Shown here: piece after piece, positions 49,001-62,437 of the stretch
Layout: every line of letters starts with the position of its first letter
How positions within the stretch are numbered: the stretch's first letter is position 1
The notes under the pieces: generated by a model
The model's input: only the letters and a program-made list of their open reading frames with translations
Told to the model about the DNA's origin: nothing
Databases searched by the model: none
Position numbers and translations under genes: made by a program
Assembly (NCBI GenBank): GCA_036874045.1
Contig: CM072339.1
Location: 13,523,501 to 13,587,500 of the forward strand
Direction of reading: 5' to 3'
Origin: Cymodocea nodosa
Lineage: Eukaryota > Streptophyta > Magnoliopsida > Alismatales > Cymodoceaceae
DNA length: 64,000 bases

Positions 49001-50472
49001 AGTAAGAAAATGTCTCAAAACTTACTTATAATTCCACTATTATTGCCTAGTTGTTTTTATTCTGAATTATTACTGCAAACATTCGAAAATAGGTTTCGAA
49101 AGGTTTCATTTCTCGTAAGACATAAGATTGGAGAGCTTCACTAAAAGTCACCGAAATCTCAAGTCAATTAGACAATTTCAATTTTGCTTTTCATTTTCAG
49201 AAGGTTTCATTTGAAAGTATCCAAAATACACTTTGACTATCGAATAGTTTTGTTTTAAACATTTATAGAATGATTTGTGCTACTATTTACAAAAGGACAT
49301 ATGTCATGCTCTCAACACATAACTTCAGTTTTGTACTTGAGAAGGTTTCACCTGAAAGTATCTAAAATGTTTTTTGTTTCAGAAGGTTTCATTTTAAATA
49401 TTAGATGGTTTCATTTTTAAATGTTTTAAAGAGTGTTTCAATTTATTGTTTACAAAAAGACACACGTCATACTCTTAACACATAACTTAAGTTTTGTCCT
49501 TTAGAAGGTTTCACCTGAAAGTATCCAATTTTCCTCTTCTGATTTTTTTGAAAGTATCCGATATATCTGAACTTGGAATTTCTACTACTATTATACGATA
49601 CATTACTATTTTAGAAAGATATTATTTTAATTGTAGATTTGATTTAAAGATTACCAATTATGCTTGGTAATTAATTACTACACATGGAATCTGACAAATT
49701 TAGAGAAATTGCTTGATAAAGAAAATTGGGAGAAGAATTGAAAATCACATTACAGAAGAAGAAGAATATTAAGAACACACTAGAAGGGAAAAGAATACAT
49801 CCTACAACTACTAAAGATTTGAAAGACTTTTTTTCTACAACAACTATTGAAGATCCAATCATGTAGATTCATCCAAAATTGTCTTGAAACTTCAAACATC
49901 AACATTCAAATAGGAAGTTTTCTATTGTGTGTTTTTAATCATTTTGAGTCGTATACTCCTATGTTGAAAATCTTTTTAAACTTCTAAAAATCCTAACTCA
50001 TAAGGGTGTTGTGAGTAAACCTTCACAAGGTCAGGACCTTGGTGAAGAGAGTGAAGGGTGTGACTTCACTTACTCAAGACTAGGGTCTTGAGTACACAAA
50101 GTTAGTGTTTTGTGTAAAGTTGTTGTTGAGCTTGAAAAACAACATTTGTGAGGGTTGTTGTTGAGCCTAAGAAAAACAACACTTGTAAAGATTGTTGCTC
50201 AACCTTTAAAAGCAACAAGACTAAGGTTTGTGCTTAGACTTAAAAAGCACTTAGTGAATTCTCAAGATTAGGGTCTTGAGGAGTGGACTACCCATTTGGG
50301 AAACCATTATAAATTTCCTGTGTTCCTTTTTGTGTGTGATTGGTTACTAAATTCTAAATCATTCCTAATTATGGTTAATTAGTGTCAACTACTTCCAAAT
50401 TTTTTTTAAAAGTAATTAAAACTCACTAGGATACTATTCACCCCCCCTCTAGTGTGTTATTCATTCCTAACA
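49001..50472 (+). repeat. Sirevirus-like family D LTR, partial
   Basis: Repeated AGAAGGTTTCA and GAAAGTATCC words occur between 49080 and 49560. The tail has the Sirevirus-type end ATTCACCCCCCCTCTAGTGT followed by CATTCCTAACA at 50472. The start is lost next to the gypsy LTR. Confidence 0.65.
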
Positions 50473-51215
50473 ATTTTGAATTTGTAAAGTAAATTATTTT
50501 ATGGTGATGTTATATTGAGAATTGTAGAAAGTCAAATAAATATAAACACTTTAGCCATAGAAAAAGATAAAATCCAGATCTTTCTCTACAAAGGAACTTT
50601 AAAAATACCAGGCTACTAATTTACCTGAAGTACAGCAATGACAGGTACAATAGCAGCAGAAACAACAACAGAAGTAGTAGCAAGAATAGTAACAATAGGA
50701 ATAGGAATAGGAACACCACCACCAACAATAATAATATGAAATTCAAGTACCAATAAATATTACAGATCAACCACAACAACCTCCACAAGTTAGAAGAACA
50801 AATTTAGATCAAGAAATAATTGATTAAGCTAACAGAGTTGGCATCAAAATTGCTCAAAAGATTTCAAAGACTATTAGATATTTTAAGAAGACACAAAAAC
50901 TTGTGATTGGTGTATGGAAAATTATGCATTGAACATTAAATCATATGTAATTTGTTGGAAAACTTGTAATAACTGTTTTATGATTCATGAATGTATTTAT
51001 TGAAACAATTTTGTATATCCTTGTTTTTGAGTTTTCAATGAAAAATGGTTTTTCAAAGTTTTATGCTTTATGGATTTTATACTTAGCATGTTTTTAAAGT
51101 TTTATCTTTTTCTATCCCTCACTTGATTTTATGTTTTTGTTTAATGACAAAAAGGGGGAGATATGGTTTTTTGAAAATTAGACTTATTAGGTTTTGTCAT
51201 CATCAAAAAGGAGAT
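50473..51215 (+). mobile_element. Family D env-position remnant and polypurine tracts
   Basis: The reading near 50500-50540 (GDVILRIVESQI) resembles the GDAVCRILASQ segment of the family A third coding region, and a glutamine-rich CAACAACAG run follows at 50650-50700. GACAAAAAGGGGGAGATATG lies at about 51147 and a second tract ends at 51214. Broken; only the 3' part is present. Confidence 0.6.
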
Positions 51216-51770
51216 TATTAGGAATTTTGTTTTGATGATATGTATTTTACTTAGTTTGAAAATAAGTCTAAGTCTTTACCTTAGTTGTATAGTTAAACAT
51301 TAACTGGTTTTAGAAGATCATATAGTTATGGTTAACATTTCGAGTTAATCGAAGAGTTATATTAAAAACTCGTATAGTTATAGTTATCTACAAGTATTTT
51401 TAATGTCTTAAGTTTTCACATATTTTCCATATGTGATTCTTTAGAAAACATTGAAGAGTTAGATAACTATTCAAATTTTTATACATGGATTGGATAACTG
51501 TTCAAGTTTTATAAGTGACTAACATAACATTAAGCTTTCTATTTTAGTCACATATTTTGCAAGCGGAAAACTTGAAAAGTTATTGATAAGTGTTTAAATT
51601 TTTACAAGCATTAAAAGATAAATGTTCAACTAAAGCGATGACTTAAGAAATAATTTTGTGATTCTCTAAAAAGAGCATTCTCAATGGATCTACGATAGGA
51701 AAACATGGGCATTATGCAAAAACATGGTGAACGTAGATATTTTAAATAGACAAGTTTTTAACGTCATTGT
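51216..51770 (+). repeat. Family D LTR, 5' portion
   Basis: Begins TATTAGGAATTTTGTTTTGA after the polypurine tract. GAAGAGTTATA, TCGTATAGTTATAG and GAAGAGTTAGATAACTATTC are diverged members of the shared motif set. It stops near 51770 against gypsy DNA. Confidence 0.6.
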
Positions 51771-51779
51771 TGGGGATAT

Positions 51780-53790
51780 CAATATCTCACCATCTACTAA
51801 TTCAACCCTCTATAGTCCACACACATTCTCCACTCCCCACTCTTCTTGCACACCAAGAATATAGGAGCAACATATGGGCTATTACTACCATGTACAAGCC
51901 CTTCATTGAGGAGCCCTTCTAGTTGGTCCTTAATTACCTTCTTTTGCTAAAGAGAATTACAATATAGTCTATATGCACAAGTTGATTACCTAGCTTGATT
52001 GTTATAGTGTGATATTATTCTCACTAAGGAGGGAGAGATATGCAATAGTTAGAACACCTCTTGATACTCAAGGAGAATCTCTACTAAGTGTTCTAGAACC
52101 TTCTTTCTTATCTCTAGTTGCAAGTCTTCAAGCTCAATTCTTTGCAATAAAAATGACTCAATGGTATATATCTCACTAGCCACCGTCAACAATTTGTTGC
52201 ATTGTATCTCCCCTAACTCAATGGGATTAGGCTCTTGGATTCCCTCTAGGGTATAGAATTTCCCCTAGAGCTCAAATTTCATCAACTTTCAACAAAAATT
52301 CTACTAAATGTCGCCCAATTTCTCTAGCCATTCCACCCCTAGCACTACCCCATATGGTTGCAAATTCATCACATAAAAGGTCTCCCTTAACCTCAAGTCT
52401 TAGAGCTTTAAGCCCATTGACTTGCGAACTCCCAAACGCAAGGTAGTTACTTCATAGGCCACCTTGATGGGAAAATTTCAAGTTTCTACCATTTGGTGCT
52501 TTATTTGTCAGGCTATTGTAAGAGATAGGAAATTATCGGTGCTTCCCAAATCAATCGACACCATTATTTCCAAATTCTGCACCCTTCCCTTTAGTCTATG
52601 GTTTTGGGTGTCACCCTTCTACTTAGAGAATGGATTGACACCTTTGGACCAATCTCTTTCCCTAGGTCCTCTTCTGAATCATCATCCTTGTTGGCTAGGA
52701 GTTACAGTAAAAATGTCTGTCTCCCCCAAAGGGCATTTATGATCTATCACCCATCTACCATCACAATTGAAGCACAAACATATACGTTTCCTCCTCTCAT
52801 ATTCTTCTTGTGATATTCATGTGATGGGTAATTTTGCCTTTTCCTAGCTCTAAGAGGGAATAGGATCCAATGTCTCCTATTTAGTGCCCCCATTATGCTC
52901 CTACTTTTTGAACTCCTAATTCTTGAGTGTTTGGAAGGTTACCAATTCTATGGCTTCCCTCAACAATTGCAGCCTAAATGATCTAACATCATATTGGAGC
53001 TTACCTATAAGTTCACTAAGATATATATTGAGTTGTCCCTTCAATAAATTTCCTACCATGTTGCTGTGTCTCTCGAAGTCCTTATGACAATCTTTCACCA
53101 TGCCTTCTGGGCTCTACTTCGCTAGCATTGTCATGGGATCCTTACATCTAGGAACAATTAAAGAAGGTTATAAGATCTACAGACAATTCCACCCACATCA
53201 CGTCCTTCATCATAGTGTGGAACCAAAACCACTCCAAAGCTATATATATCGTCAAGACGATATGCAGCTATCAGTACCTTCTACTCTTCATGTACTTGGT
53301 AGAAAGAAAAATACCTCCTTTGTCTCGTACACCCAAATCTTGAGCCCCTATCATACTATGGTAGTTTCACGATTGCAAACTTGAAATGATATTCAATTCA
53401 TCCCTAGGCGTTGTTAATGTCCGCCAATGACTTCGATTCATGCTTGTCCAGTTGCCTTCTCCAATTCCACTACCTATTTCCAATTTCTGCAACCTCCTAG
53501 CCACATCTGAGAGTTCATCTCCCATCAATCGCGCTAGGCTTGATATCTCTTGTCGAAGATTTCAATTTACGTTGTCAATCTTGAGGTTGATTGTGTCGAT
53601 CATGTCGTCTAAGCTCTCCCATAATTCCCCCGGGGCCTCCCTCAATAGATTCTTGAAGGCTTCCAACTCCTCGGGTTTCATCCTTTCCTGTGAACTACTA
53701 GCTCTAATCCCAAATTAATCCTTTCCTTGACAACACTGGGATCAAGTGGTCATCAAAGTCGTGATGTCGATGACAATGTCAACAAGTGAA
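51780..53790 (-). mobile_element. Ty3/gypsy chromovirus-like gag-pol relic (Tekay/Del-type)
   Basis: Minus-strand order: gag coiled coil (LWESLDDMIDTINLKIDNV near 53610), gag body (LQYDVRSFRLQLLREAIELV near 52960), CCHC knuckle (CFNCDGRWVIDHKCP near 52750), protease (IDLGSTDNF near 52540), then the start of RT (GLVHGSNSPYVAPIFLV near 51880). No LTR is recognised. Heavily broken and old. The plus-strand frames between 52464 and 53718 are shadows of it. Confidence 0.75.
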
Positions 53791-53817
53791 ATTCAAGATG
53801 GCAACAAATAGAGAAAG

Positions 53818-53825
<8 letters not shown>

Positions 53826-53850
<25 letters not shown>
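53826..53850. repeat. (GA)n microsatellite
   Basis: About a dozen GA units next to the gag start of the gypsy relic. Confidence 0.9.
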
Positions 53851-53855
<5 letters not shown>

Positions 53856-55322
53856 ATAGTAAGAGAGAAAAAGATTACAATAACAAATCATGATCTTGTT
53901 GAGATTGTTGGGCAGGAAATGAGAGGAAGGCAGACCAATGAGCAATTATGAGCTTCCTAATCAACCTTGCTCCAAAACAAACATAGATCATATATTTATA
54001 CTCGCTACATTAAGAGAACAAGTGCAGTCCACATGCCTAATAGCATGTGAACAACACGTGCTAATTGTAGGTATTATAATTGTCATCTTCTTCCTTTCTG
54101 GTTGTCTCTCCTTCAACACATTCTGAGATCTTTCTTTCCATGTTTGTTACTCCCTATTGGTCTACATGCTCGTTGCTCATTTCCCCTACTTCTCGACGCC
54201 CTTCCAATTGCGAAGCATCACGTGCTCCCGCATCACCTTGTCCCTTCTAAATTCCCAAATCTCCCTCTACCTTGTTCTTTCCTTTTGAAAGTAGGAAGAT
54301 TGTCTATTTGTTTGCCTTCATGGTACTCGTTCGCACTTGATGACAACAGAGTGCAGAAGGCAGAGAGCTCAATTAGATTATAACAGATCCAATGACCAAA
54401 TCTTAAAAAAAATATAATTATGAAGATATCGGCTCGTTACACATGGTTTCAACTACAACACACCAGTCTATCTTGTTCCTCTCAGTTGGTGGGTGCGAGG
54501 CTGGTCGCCATGAGGCCTGTCTCCCTGCGGCCTGCATGTGTCATCAGGTCTTCTTCACAGGCGTGCAGACATGGTTGAACTAGCGTTTTGTTTCTGGGTT
54601 ATCTCTCATCAAGGAAAGGGAAAGGGATGTGGGTTTGACGAGTTTGACCGGTGAGCTTTCTAACCGAGCATGGCGGGCGAGTATGGCGTTCAAGCTCAAT
54701 CTTTTTCAGTCAGTCAAGTTTGTTCCTCGTTGCATTGAGTCGGTTGTGTTGGTTTGTGTCACCACTGCATGTGTTAAAAGTCTCACCTTGCCCTTTCTTC
54801 TCTGGTTGGCTCTGTTGTGTAGATCGTACAGATTTCACACACCAAGTTTTACATCTTAACGCCTACCTACATCTTTGATCTTTCTGCCAATCTAAAAAAT
54901 AAGAAATGATTTAAACGCTCCTTTTACAAATAAGAATCTGTTGGAGTAGAATTTGAGAATTTGATAAATTAGACATGACAATTCAAAATTACATTATTAA
55001 ATGTATTTTCTTAATCAAATTACATTTTTAGAGAGAACATGTACTCAGGTACAAGTATCCAGTGTCCGTATATATAACCATCTTTAGAAGTTATTTCATT
55101 TTGTAGAGCAGTTAAATACAATCGAAATAGATATAGTATCAAGAAACTAATAAAAAATATATTCACGCTGTTTTGCAACTATAGGAACCGACAAAGAAAC
55201 ATGCAACGAATTTTTACAATAGGAAGCTGCATCCTGAACTACTTACTTTCATTACAAACACACACACACACACACAAAAACCTATAAATGTGAATTATAG
55301 GTCCCAAAGGCAGATATGATGA
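53851..55322. other. Intergenic DNA between the gypsy relic and the CSC1-like gene
   Basis: 53880-54400 may be the 5' leader or LTR remnant of the gypsy relic. 54460-54870 is more GC-rich than its surroundings but its open frames (54629-54859, 54651-54878) match nothing I recognise. 55258-55276 is a (CA)n run in the probable 3' UTR of the channel gene. Confidence 0.45.
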
Positions 55323-58300
55323 CTACACATGCCTTTCAGAACCTTCCAGGACGAATTCACGTAGAGAAGGCGACGAGGAACCATTGTATTTGCTAGGCAC
55401 AGGCGTGTTTCTCCGTGACTGGCGTTTTGTAGGCACAAGCATCTTTTCAAATTCTTGTTCCCCTTCAATCGAGAAACTATCCTCATCTTCATCACCCTTG
55501 AAAACTGGATGAATATATGCATATGCCAGGTATGCTTTCAAATCTAGGTTCGGCTCCCTTGCCCGTTCAAGTGTGTCCTTCATCATAGCTTCCTGAATAG
55601 CAGTAGAAGTAAAGAAAGTGAGAATAGCAGCAACATTCCCTCAACATCCCAAGTTGCATTGGAATTTTCTTATCAAAGTAACAATAGTAAACCAGCATCA
55701 GAAGGAAAAATATCAAATGGAAAATCCCAATCCAGTTAGAAACACAAAAATCAGCTAGACTTTTAAAGAGTTCATTGTCAAAGCTTTTGCACATATAAAA
55801 TATTTCATGTAATTTTAAAATTAAATTTTAAGCATTTCAATCATTCAAAAGAAAATCGTATTATTTCAAGATTGACGAGAATATCATATTAGTTATTTTA
55901 GAATAAAATACGGTAAAGCAATCAATTATTTTAGGTTTTTTAGAATGAAATTAATTTGAAAGCAATCATAATATTCTTTTACATTGTCTAATAGAACAAG
56001 AGTCTGGTTTGGACTCTCCCAAAAAACAAATTATTATAATTTTAAAGATTAAATCTAGCTCTTTGGATGCATCAAGGAAACATAGCTTTTGTACAAGTTG
56101 TAAAAGCTTGTTTGTTTTGTATCGACCCAATTCATAAATAGCTTCTGCATTAAACATGAAGACAGATCTAACCCTTATCTTCTTTCCACCTTGAATAATC
56201 CTAGGTTTTCAACCTTCTGCCACCCTTTTTTCTGTACGATTCAAAGTGTACATAACTAACAATTGAATTCGTACATTTTTTAAACATACACTACGTGTTA
56301 ATGATACATTATATATAAAGGTAGAAGAAATAAATATAATATTATTTTAATACATTGTTTACCTAATTCGCATACTACTTTAATTCACTTATATATTTAA
56401 TTCATATATAAATGTTGATTAGATAATAATTTATACCTTAGCATACATTTATATTATTTATAAATCATTGTTAATGTACATAAATCATTGTGTATTTTTA
56501 TTATTATTTTCGTTAGCATCTAATTATTGAAAATTGGATGACATCTTTGTAATTAAACCTTATTTTTTATTGTAAATAGAATAAACAAACAAGGGTAAAA
56601 AAAGAGAATTTCCAAAAGCTAAAAACTTCTGAGAAAAGTAGCCTTCACCTATCTTCTCCCAGAATCTAAAATACTACTTTATTTTCTCCTAGAGTCTAAA
56701 GGAGCTTTCCTCAGAAGCTGCATGTCCCATCTGAGATAGCTTCTGCGATGAAGCAGCTTCTAGAAGTAATGTCCTAGAAGCTATTCCAAACGGATCCTAA
56801 GATAATGTCAAAATCAATATTTATTAGTTACACTAGTCTATAATAGAGGAGAGAAAGAAAGGCACACTTCTTTTGATAATAATATATATGGAAAATAAAG
56901 AATGATCTCTGAGACAATTTTTTAAATTCTAATACTGGCAAATGACAGTTCAGTGATTAATCAATTTTTATAGGTATAAAAGTTTGTTTTGTAATGGATC
57001 TTTGGATACCGAGTTTGTGCAAGTTTCTCTCATATTGCCATGAGATAGTTCAAATTCAAATTATTACAAATCCAGAAAACAAATATTGAGAAACAATAAT
57101 GATATTATCTGCAAATCCAAATTTCCAATGTTTATATTCACTCGTATAATGTGATTCAAGTCACTTGATATTCTCTATATATGGATATCAATAATTATGT
57201 AGATCCAAAATCTCAAATATATAGATCAAAACTAATATACAATTGATATATGTTAAAATCAAAGATAAGCTCAGCCTTACTAAATGACCTTCATAATGAA
57301 GCACATCAGTCACAGCATTAGGACAGATCACCTATTCTAATTATTCGCTGCCTCAATGCATCCACATGCATGCAGGTTATTGCAATGAGCCCCCCTTGAA
57401 AAAAATACCCACATGTACAACAGTGAGATGATTCACTGAATTTTTCAGACCAATCTTATATCTCTGGTAGTCCAAAATGAAGAATTCATTATATCATCAC
57501 TGTGCTAATAATATCATGAGAAGCATCTTTCAATTTTCTATTTATCATGTTCAATTGCATTTTTTTACTGTTGACAGGTTATTGTCCATATCCATGCTCA
57601 TCTAGATTACCCTTCATCTTGATCCTACCGATAATAAAACTTAATTTAGTTTTCCCAAGACATCACAAGATTATTTGAATATGTACATGTTTAACTGTAA
57701 ATGAAATACTGCTGATATAAAAGGGCATTTGTAAACATAATACACAACAACAATTACAGAACTTGTCAAAAATAGATGGTCAAAACAAGAGGAAAGGGTG
57801 ACTCATTTTCAAGTTCAACTCGGCATCAGAGAGACACGTATACCCCATTAATGAATACTCAAAATACAATGGTTAAGCATGCTTTTACCAAATGATCTAG
57901 TGAGACCTAACCTAGATGTGTCATTTTAGGAACTTGTAGATTACATTTTTAATCTCTAATGGTCTAAACAAATGAAGCATTACACTTGTAAATTGTAATA
58001 GAAAGGCTCAAACCTGTAAAGGGTTTTTCAGAAAAGCTGATTCAAAGCGACCCTTGCAGAACTTGTGAAAATAAATGGTCAGTACAGGAAGAAATAGAAG
58101 CAAAGGTGTTGACTGAGCTGCTTTCTTAGTGCTCATCAATCCAAACAACAAAACATGAGATATAATCAAAGCTGTAATAATACGGCCATGCACATTTGGC
58201 CAAAATGCAGCAGCACTCTCATATTCTTGGTTGTAAACATTTATTATCTGAAAAAAGAGAGAATCACCAAAGTTTTAAAATGGCATAAGGTATAAATATA

Positions 58301-61300
58301 AAGAGGGAAACTAACAATTCAAATGTGTTAATGGTTTACAAAAAAGGTGCATATTATGTGTAATAATACATAGTTTCATGTCATGTATCTTAGAAAAAAA
58401 CTCGGTGTGTAAGCATGTATGATGATGACCTGAATCCAAAAAAGCCTGCACAACATATTGGTAAATACTGCACATACTAGACCTAAAGCATATCTAATAT
58501 TAATTTGCAAACTAAACTGTGAACAATTCATACCACTGTTGTGTTTTATATCATCATTTAATACCAAGACTCAAAGATCAATTTTGATTTGACAAATTCA
58601 ATGTCAACTAATGTTGATGTCAACCATACAAGAAATAACCCTATACTTTTTTTTATTGTTTTATACAGGGGAGCAAGCTGAGCAAGCCAACCCCATAAGA
58701 ACTCAAAAATTCTGCAAGAAATCTAAAAAAACAAGAACACAAAGATCCATGCTGTAATAGGTGGATGTATAAAGGCAAAAGTAGTACAACAAACACAGCC
58801 AAAGAATTCAAGCTTTTAAAAATGTTTCATAATAATATAAGAATCATGGAAAAGATATACTCTTGCTGCTATAGCAGGCACTTAAGTTCAAATATGATTT
58901 GAAGCGCAAAGCACTAAATGAGTTAATTATTGCCATAGTACTTAAAACTTAAAAATAGTAAATAAGATAAATAAAAGTCTACCTGATGACGATACACTAC
59001 ATATGCCAGTCCAAAAAATACTATTATGAATGGAAGTAGAAAAGGTGTCACAACGGCATAGACAAGACCAAGCAAGAAATACAACTGTATTTGAGGTTCA
59101 GAAGTGTTGAAGCCAATACTTCCTGCATCCATTGCCTCTTCCCTGTCCTTTTCAGTCTTAACAAGGAAGAAGTTCTTTATGTGATAAAAAATCAGTGGCT
59201 TCAACCTTAGTATCTCTCCAGCAACTCCAGCCCAACCATCAACCATTATGTAAGTTATAAAGAAAGTCGCTTTCATTGGGATTGCATTGCCAATTGTAAT
59301 TGGGATTCTGCAAAAATACAAGAGAAATAACTTAAAAAATTATATTGGTTAGAAGATAATTCATGCATGATATGATAGAAAACAATACAAGATATGCTAA
59401 CAAATAAAACTTCATTTGCTTAAGACATTGAAAATTATAAACCTAATTTTTTTTTGACACAAGTAACAAAATATATTTCTTGGGTACCACAAGAAAAAAA
59501 TTAGTCAAACTGAAATAATAAAATTATCTTTTGCATGTTTTTTGTGTCCAAGAATGTTTGCTGTAGGTTGATGCTGAAATTGAGAAAAGACAACTAAAAT
59601 TATATTTCTTGGAAATTTGCAGAAATTTAGAAATATGGAAAATGACAAGAAAATGTTAAATGGACAAATTATACTTCAAAGAAAACTGAGACATGTCCAC
59701 TACCTTCCTCCTAAAATTGTACACCAGCTATTAAATACAGACTTCCAAAACAACAGTAAATATTGAATAAAAGCTAGGGGCACCTTAGATACTTACCAAG
59801 AAAGGAATTAAATATACACTTTTCAGACAAAAAGCAAGGGCTCTCCTTTCATCTTGAAATGTTTCAAGAGAAAGAAGCATGCTAACAAGGGGAAGAAGAG
59901 GTATAATAACCAAGGAAGACTGAGAGGAGCGGAGATTGATAAAAAGTTTATTTAAATAATTAACTATATAAATTGGCTTTATTTTGAAGGGAGGGCAACC
60001 CCTATTTTTTACTTAAAAAACATAGACCATGCCACATCCAGAACTGACCAAGATTTGGTTAAACTCTGAGATCCTAATGAGCTTGCTTGCATACGTCTTG
60101 GCCATCCAAGTATTCACTTCCAAATTCAAGTCAAGCAGATTCTATTTTTCTCTTACAACTTCACATGTTATTTTTACATAATTTCACTACTGATTTTAGC
60201 TATTTTATATAATTTTGAATAAAAATTGAAATTACTACCACTAATGGAGACCTTGAAATAGAAGCAAAAGATAACCTAAAATATAAAAATAGAAATATAT
60301 AAGCTTACTGTTTTGCTGACTGCTTCAGGAAACTATTCAGCTGTTGAAAGGCAGTTCCAGTAATTACACTACCAAGAAATACATTCACAAGTAAAAATAA
60401 ATAATATTTAGATGCAGATCTTCTTTCAAGTGATGATATCGAGATAAGCCCCTCAAATTTTGACATGAGCATCAATATGGTCGGGAGCAAGATGAGAAAA
60501 ATCTTCAGAGCAAGGCCAGGGAGAAAGCCTTGGATAAATGATTTGATTATCTTCCTGAAAAAATTGTGAAGCATGCTCATCAAAAAGATATTATCCAAAT
60601 GAAATTTGGATGAAATGAAATTCGTAGTACCATGCACAAATGTATATGCAATCTTTCCACAAAAAATTCCCATTTATATAAAAAGGACTACTTGAACAAG
60701 CTAAACAGAATACTAAATATTTGTAAAGACATTTTCTGGATTCAAACAAATTGAAACCCCAGATTCTGAAGTTCTGTCCCAAAACTGAAAACATCACTGG
60801 AATGATTCATGCACATAATGGTTTGAATTGGCACACAAGTATGATGGTCCTAACAGTTGCAACAAACATATGATTAAGAATGAGAACTCAAATAAATTAT
60901 TGGACCACTTACACTTCTATTATAGGTTTTAAGAAAGGAAGAGCCTTCTCAATACCCTCAATATTAGCAAGTGATTGCACAAACAATATAGGGATCATGA
61001 AGAAAAATATGAGAAAGAAGAGAGCAACAGCTACAACAAGTCTTCTAAATGTGAGGTTGACAAATGGTATTGCAAGATTTCGCCAATAGATATCACGAGG
61101 CTCAGCAGCCCAGTCAGTCAACCACAGGGTTGGATTTCTGGTCTGTTGTGTTTGGGCACAAACTGCAGCTGCCCATCGTGTTTTAAAAGAAACAAATGCT
61201 GCAGGCACAATAGCTTTTTCATCTTTTTTTATTCTTTCACGCTCAGCAGCTTCCTGCAAAAAAGAATGGACTTACAGACTATACAGTTACATTCTTCATG

Positions 61301-62437
61301 GTAATGAAACTAACTGAAAGATGTCCAATAAATTCCCAATTCATATCTGTGACAGCATACAAATGAACCCTTCCCAGATCCTTGTGCATTGTCCAAATGA
61401 ATGTGAAGTGCAAAAACATGCAGGAAACAGCTTTCAATCTCTATATGCGTTTAGTTGGTAATATGTAATACAATGCATAATATCTGATCAGGAGATTCTA
61501 ATAACCATTATAAGGTAATTATTTTATATTACAAAGGAAATCCTAGTTTCATTTAGATTGTAACCAGTATCTTTTAATTATGGTTTGCTTCAGTACCTAA
61601 AATATGTAATCTTCAATATGCGTTTCAAACTCAGATCCTTGTGCATTGTCCAAATGAATGTCATTTCTTATATCTATGACAATGTGAAGTGCAAAAACAT
61701 GCAGGAAACAGCTTTCAATCTCTATATGCGTTTAGTTGGTAATAAGTAATACAATGCATAATATCTGATCAGGAGATTCTAATAACCATTATAAGGTAAT
61801 TATTTTATATTACAAAAGAAATCCTAGTTTCATTTAGATTGTAACCAGTATCTTTTAATTATGGTTTGCTTCAGTACCTGAAATATGTAATCTTCAATAT
61901 GCATGGGGCTCTTTCTATTAATAAAAATATTCACATTTTCTTCATTCAACCATTGTACCAAAGAGAGACTATTTGCTACCTACAACTGGTTCTCTGCCAT
62001 GTTCACCATGGCACCTTCCTACCACACAATGTCTCGCCAAAAATGCCCATTCCCCACCGTATACCATGATGGCTATAATAATAGTAATAATGATGTCAAC
62101 AAGGAAAAGAACTTACTTCTTTTGAGATCCTCTCAATCTCAGATGTGTAAAATTCAATGGAATCCACTCTTGTGCCACATAACCCCAAAAAACCAGCCTA
62201 TTTGATAAAATAAAAGTAAACCATTTGGACAAATTTATTGTAACAATGGAAACAAAATAAGAGAAAATTTGGAATATTGGAACTAGTGTGTTCTAACTAG
62301 AGACCAGCATAGATTACCTTATGAGTTGGTCGTTTTGATGGATTCCGTTCATATTTTCCTTGGTAATATACCAGCCAATTATGCTTTGAACTCTTCTCTT
62401 TTACCAGTTTTGCAAGCTTATTAGCATTGTAAACAAC
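55323..62437 (-). CDS. OSCA1-like: CSC1/OSCA1-like hyperosmolality-gated calcium channel, 3' part
   Basis: Seven coding exons on the minus strand: 62437-62318, 62197-62117, 61253-60913, 60554-60309, 59307-58983, 58247-58014, 55592-55323 (stop TAG). All introns are GT-AG and phases agree throughout, giving about 538 residues. The family is about 770 long, so the first third with the N-terminal membrane segments lies beyond the window. Visible in order: cytosolic linker VVYNANKLAKLV, then EFYTSEIERISKE; start of the pore domain SFKTRWAAAVCAQTQQTRNP; membrane segments around VVAVALFFLIFFFMIP, FLPGLALKIFLILLPTILML, FFITYIMVDGWAGVAGEI, LYFLLGLVYAVVTPFLLPFI and the last exons; C-terminus VPTKRQSRRNTPVP. 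OSCA/TMEM63 proteins are dimeric mechanosensitive cation channels of plasma and endomembranes used in osmotic calcium signalling. No defect is seen. Confidence 0.95.
55980..56810. mobile_element. Possible small non-autonomous DNA element in the last intron of the CSC1-like gene
   Basis: Lies in the 2.4-kb last intron (55593-58013). The ends carry weakly inverted GTTTGGA-type sequence (CTGGTTTGGACT near 55991 and TTCCAAACGGATCC near 56785). AGCTTCT/AGAAGCT words recur at 56714-56783. No target duplication is clear. Confidence 0.3.
61380..61902. repeat. Tandem duplication in a CSC1-like intron, period about 281 bp
   Basis: The segment with GTGAAGTGCAAAAACATGCA at 61403 recurs at 61684, and the copies align to the AATCTTCAATATGC words near 61610 and 61890 with few differences. 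It lies in the 863-bp intron 61254-62116. A recent duplication. Confidence 0.85.
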
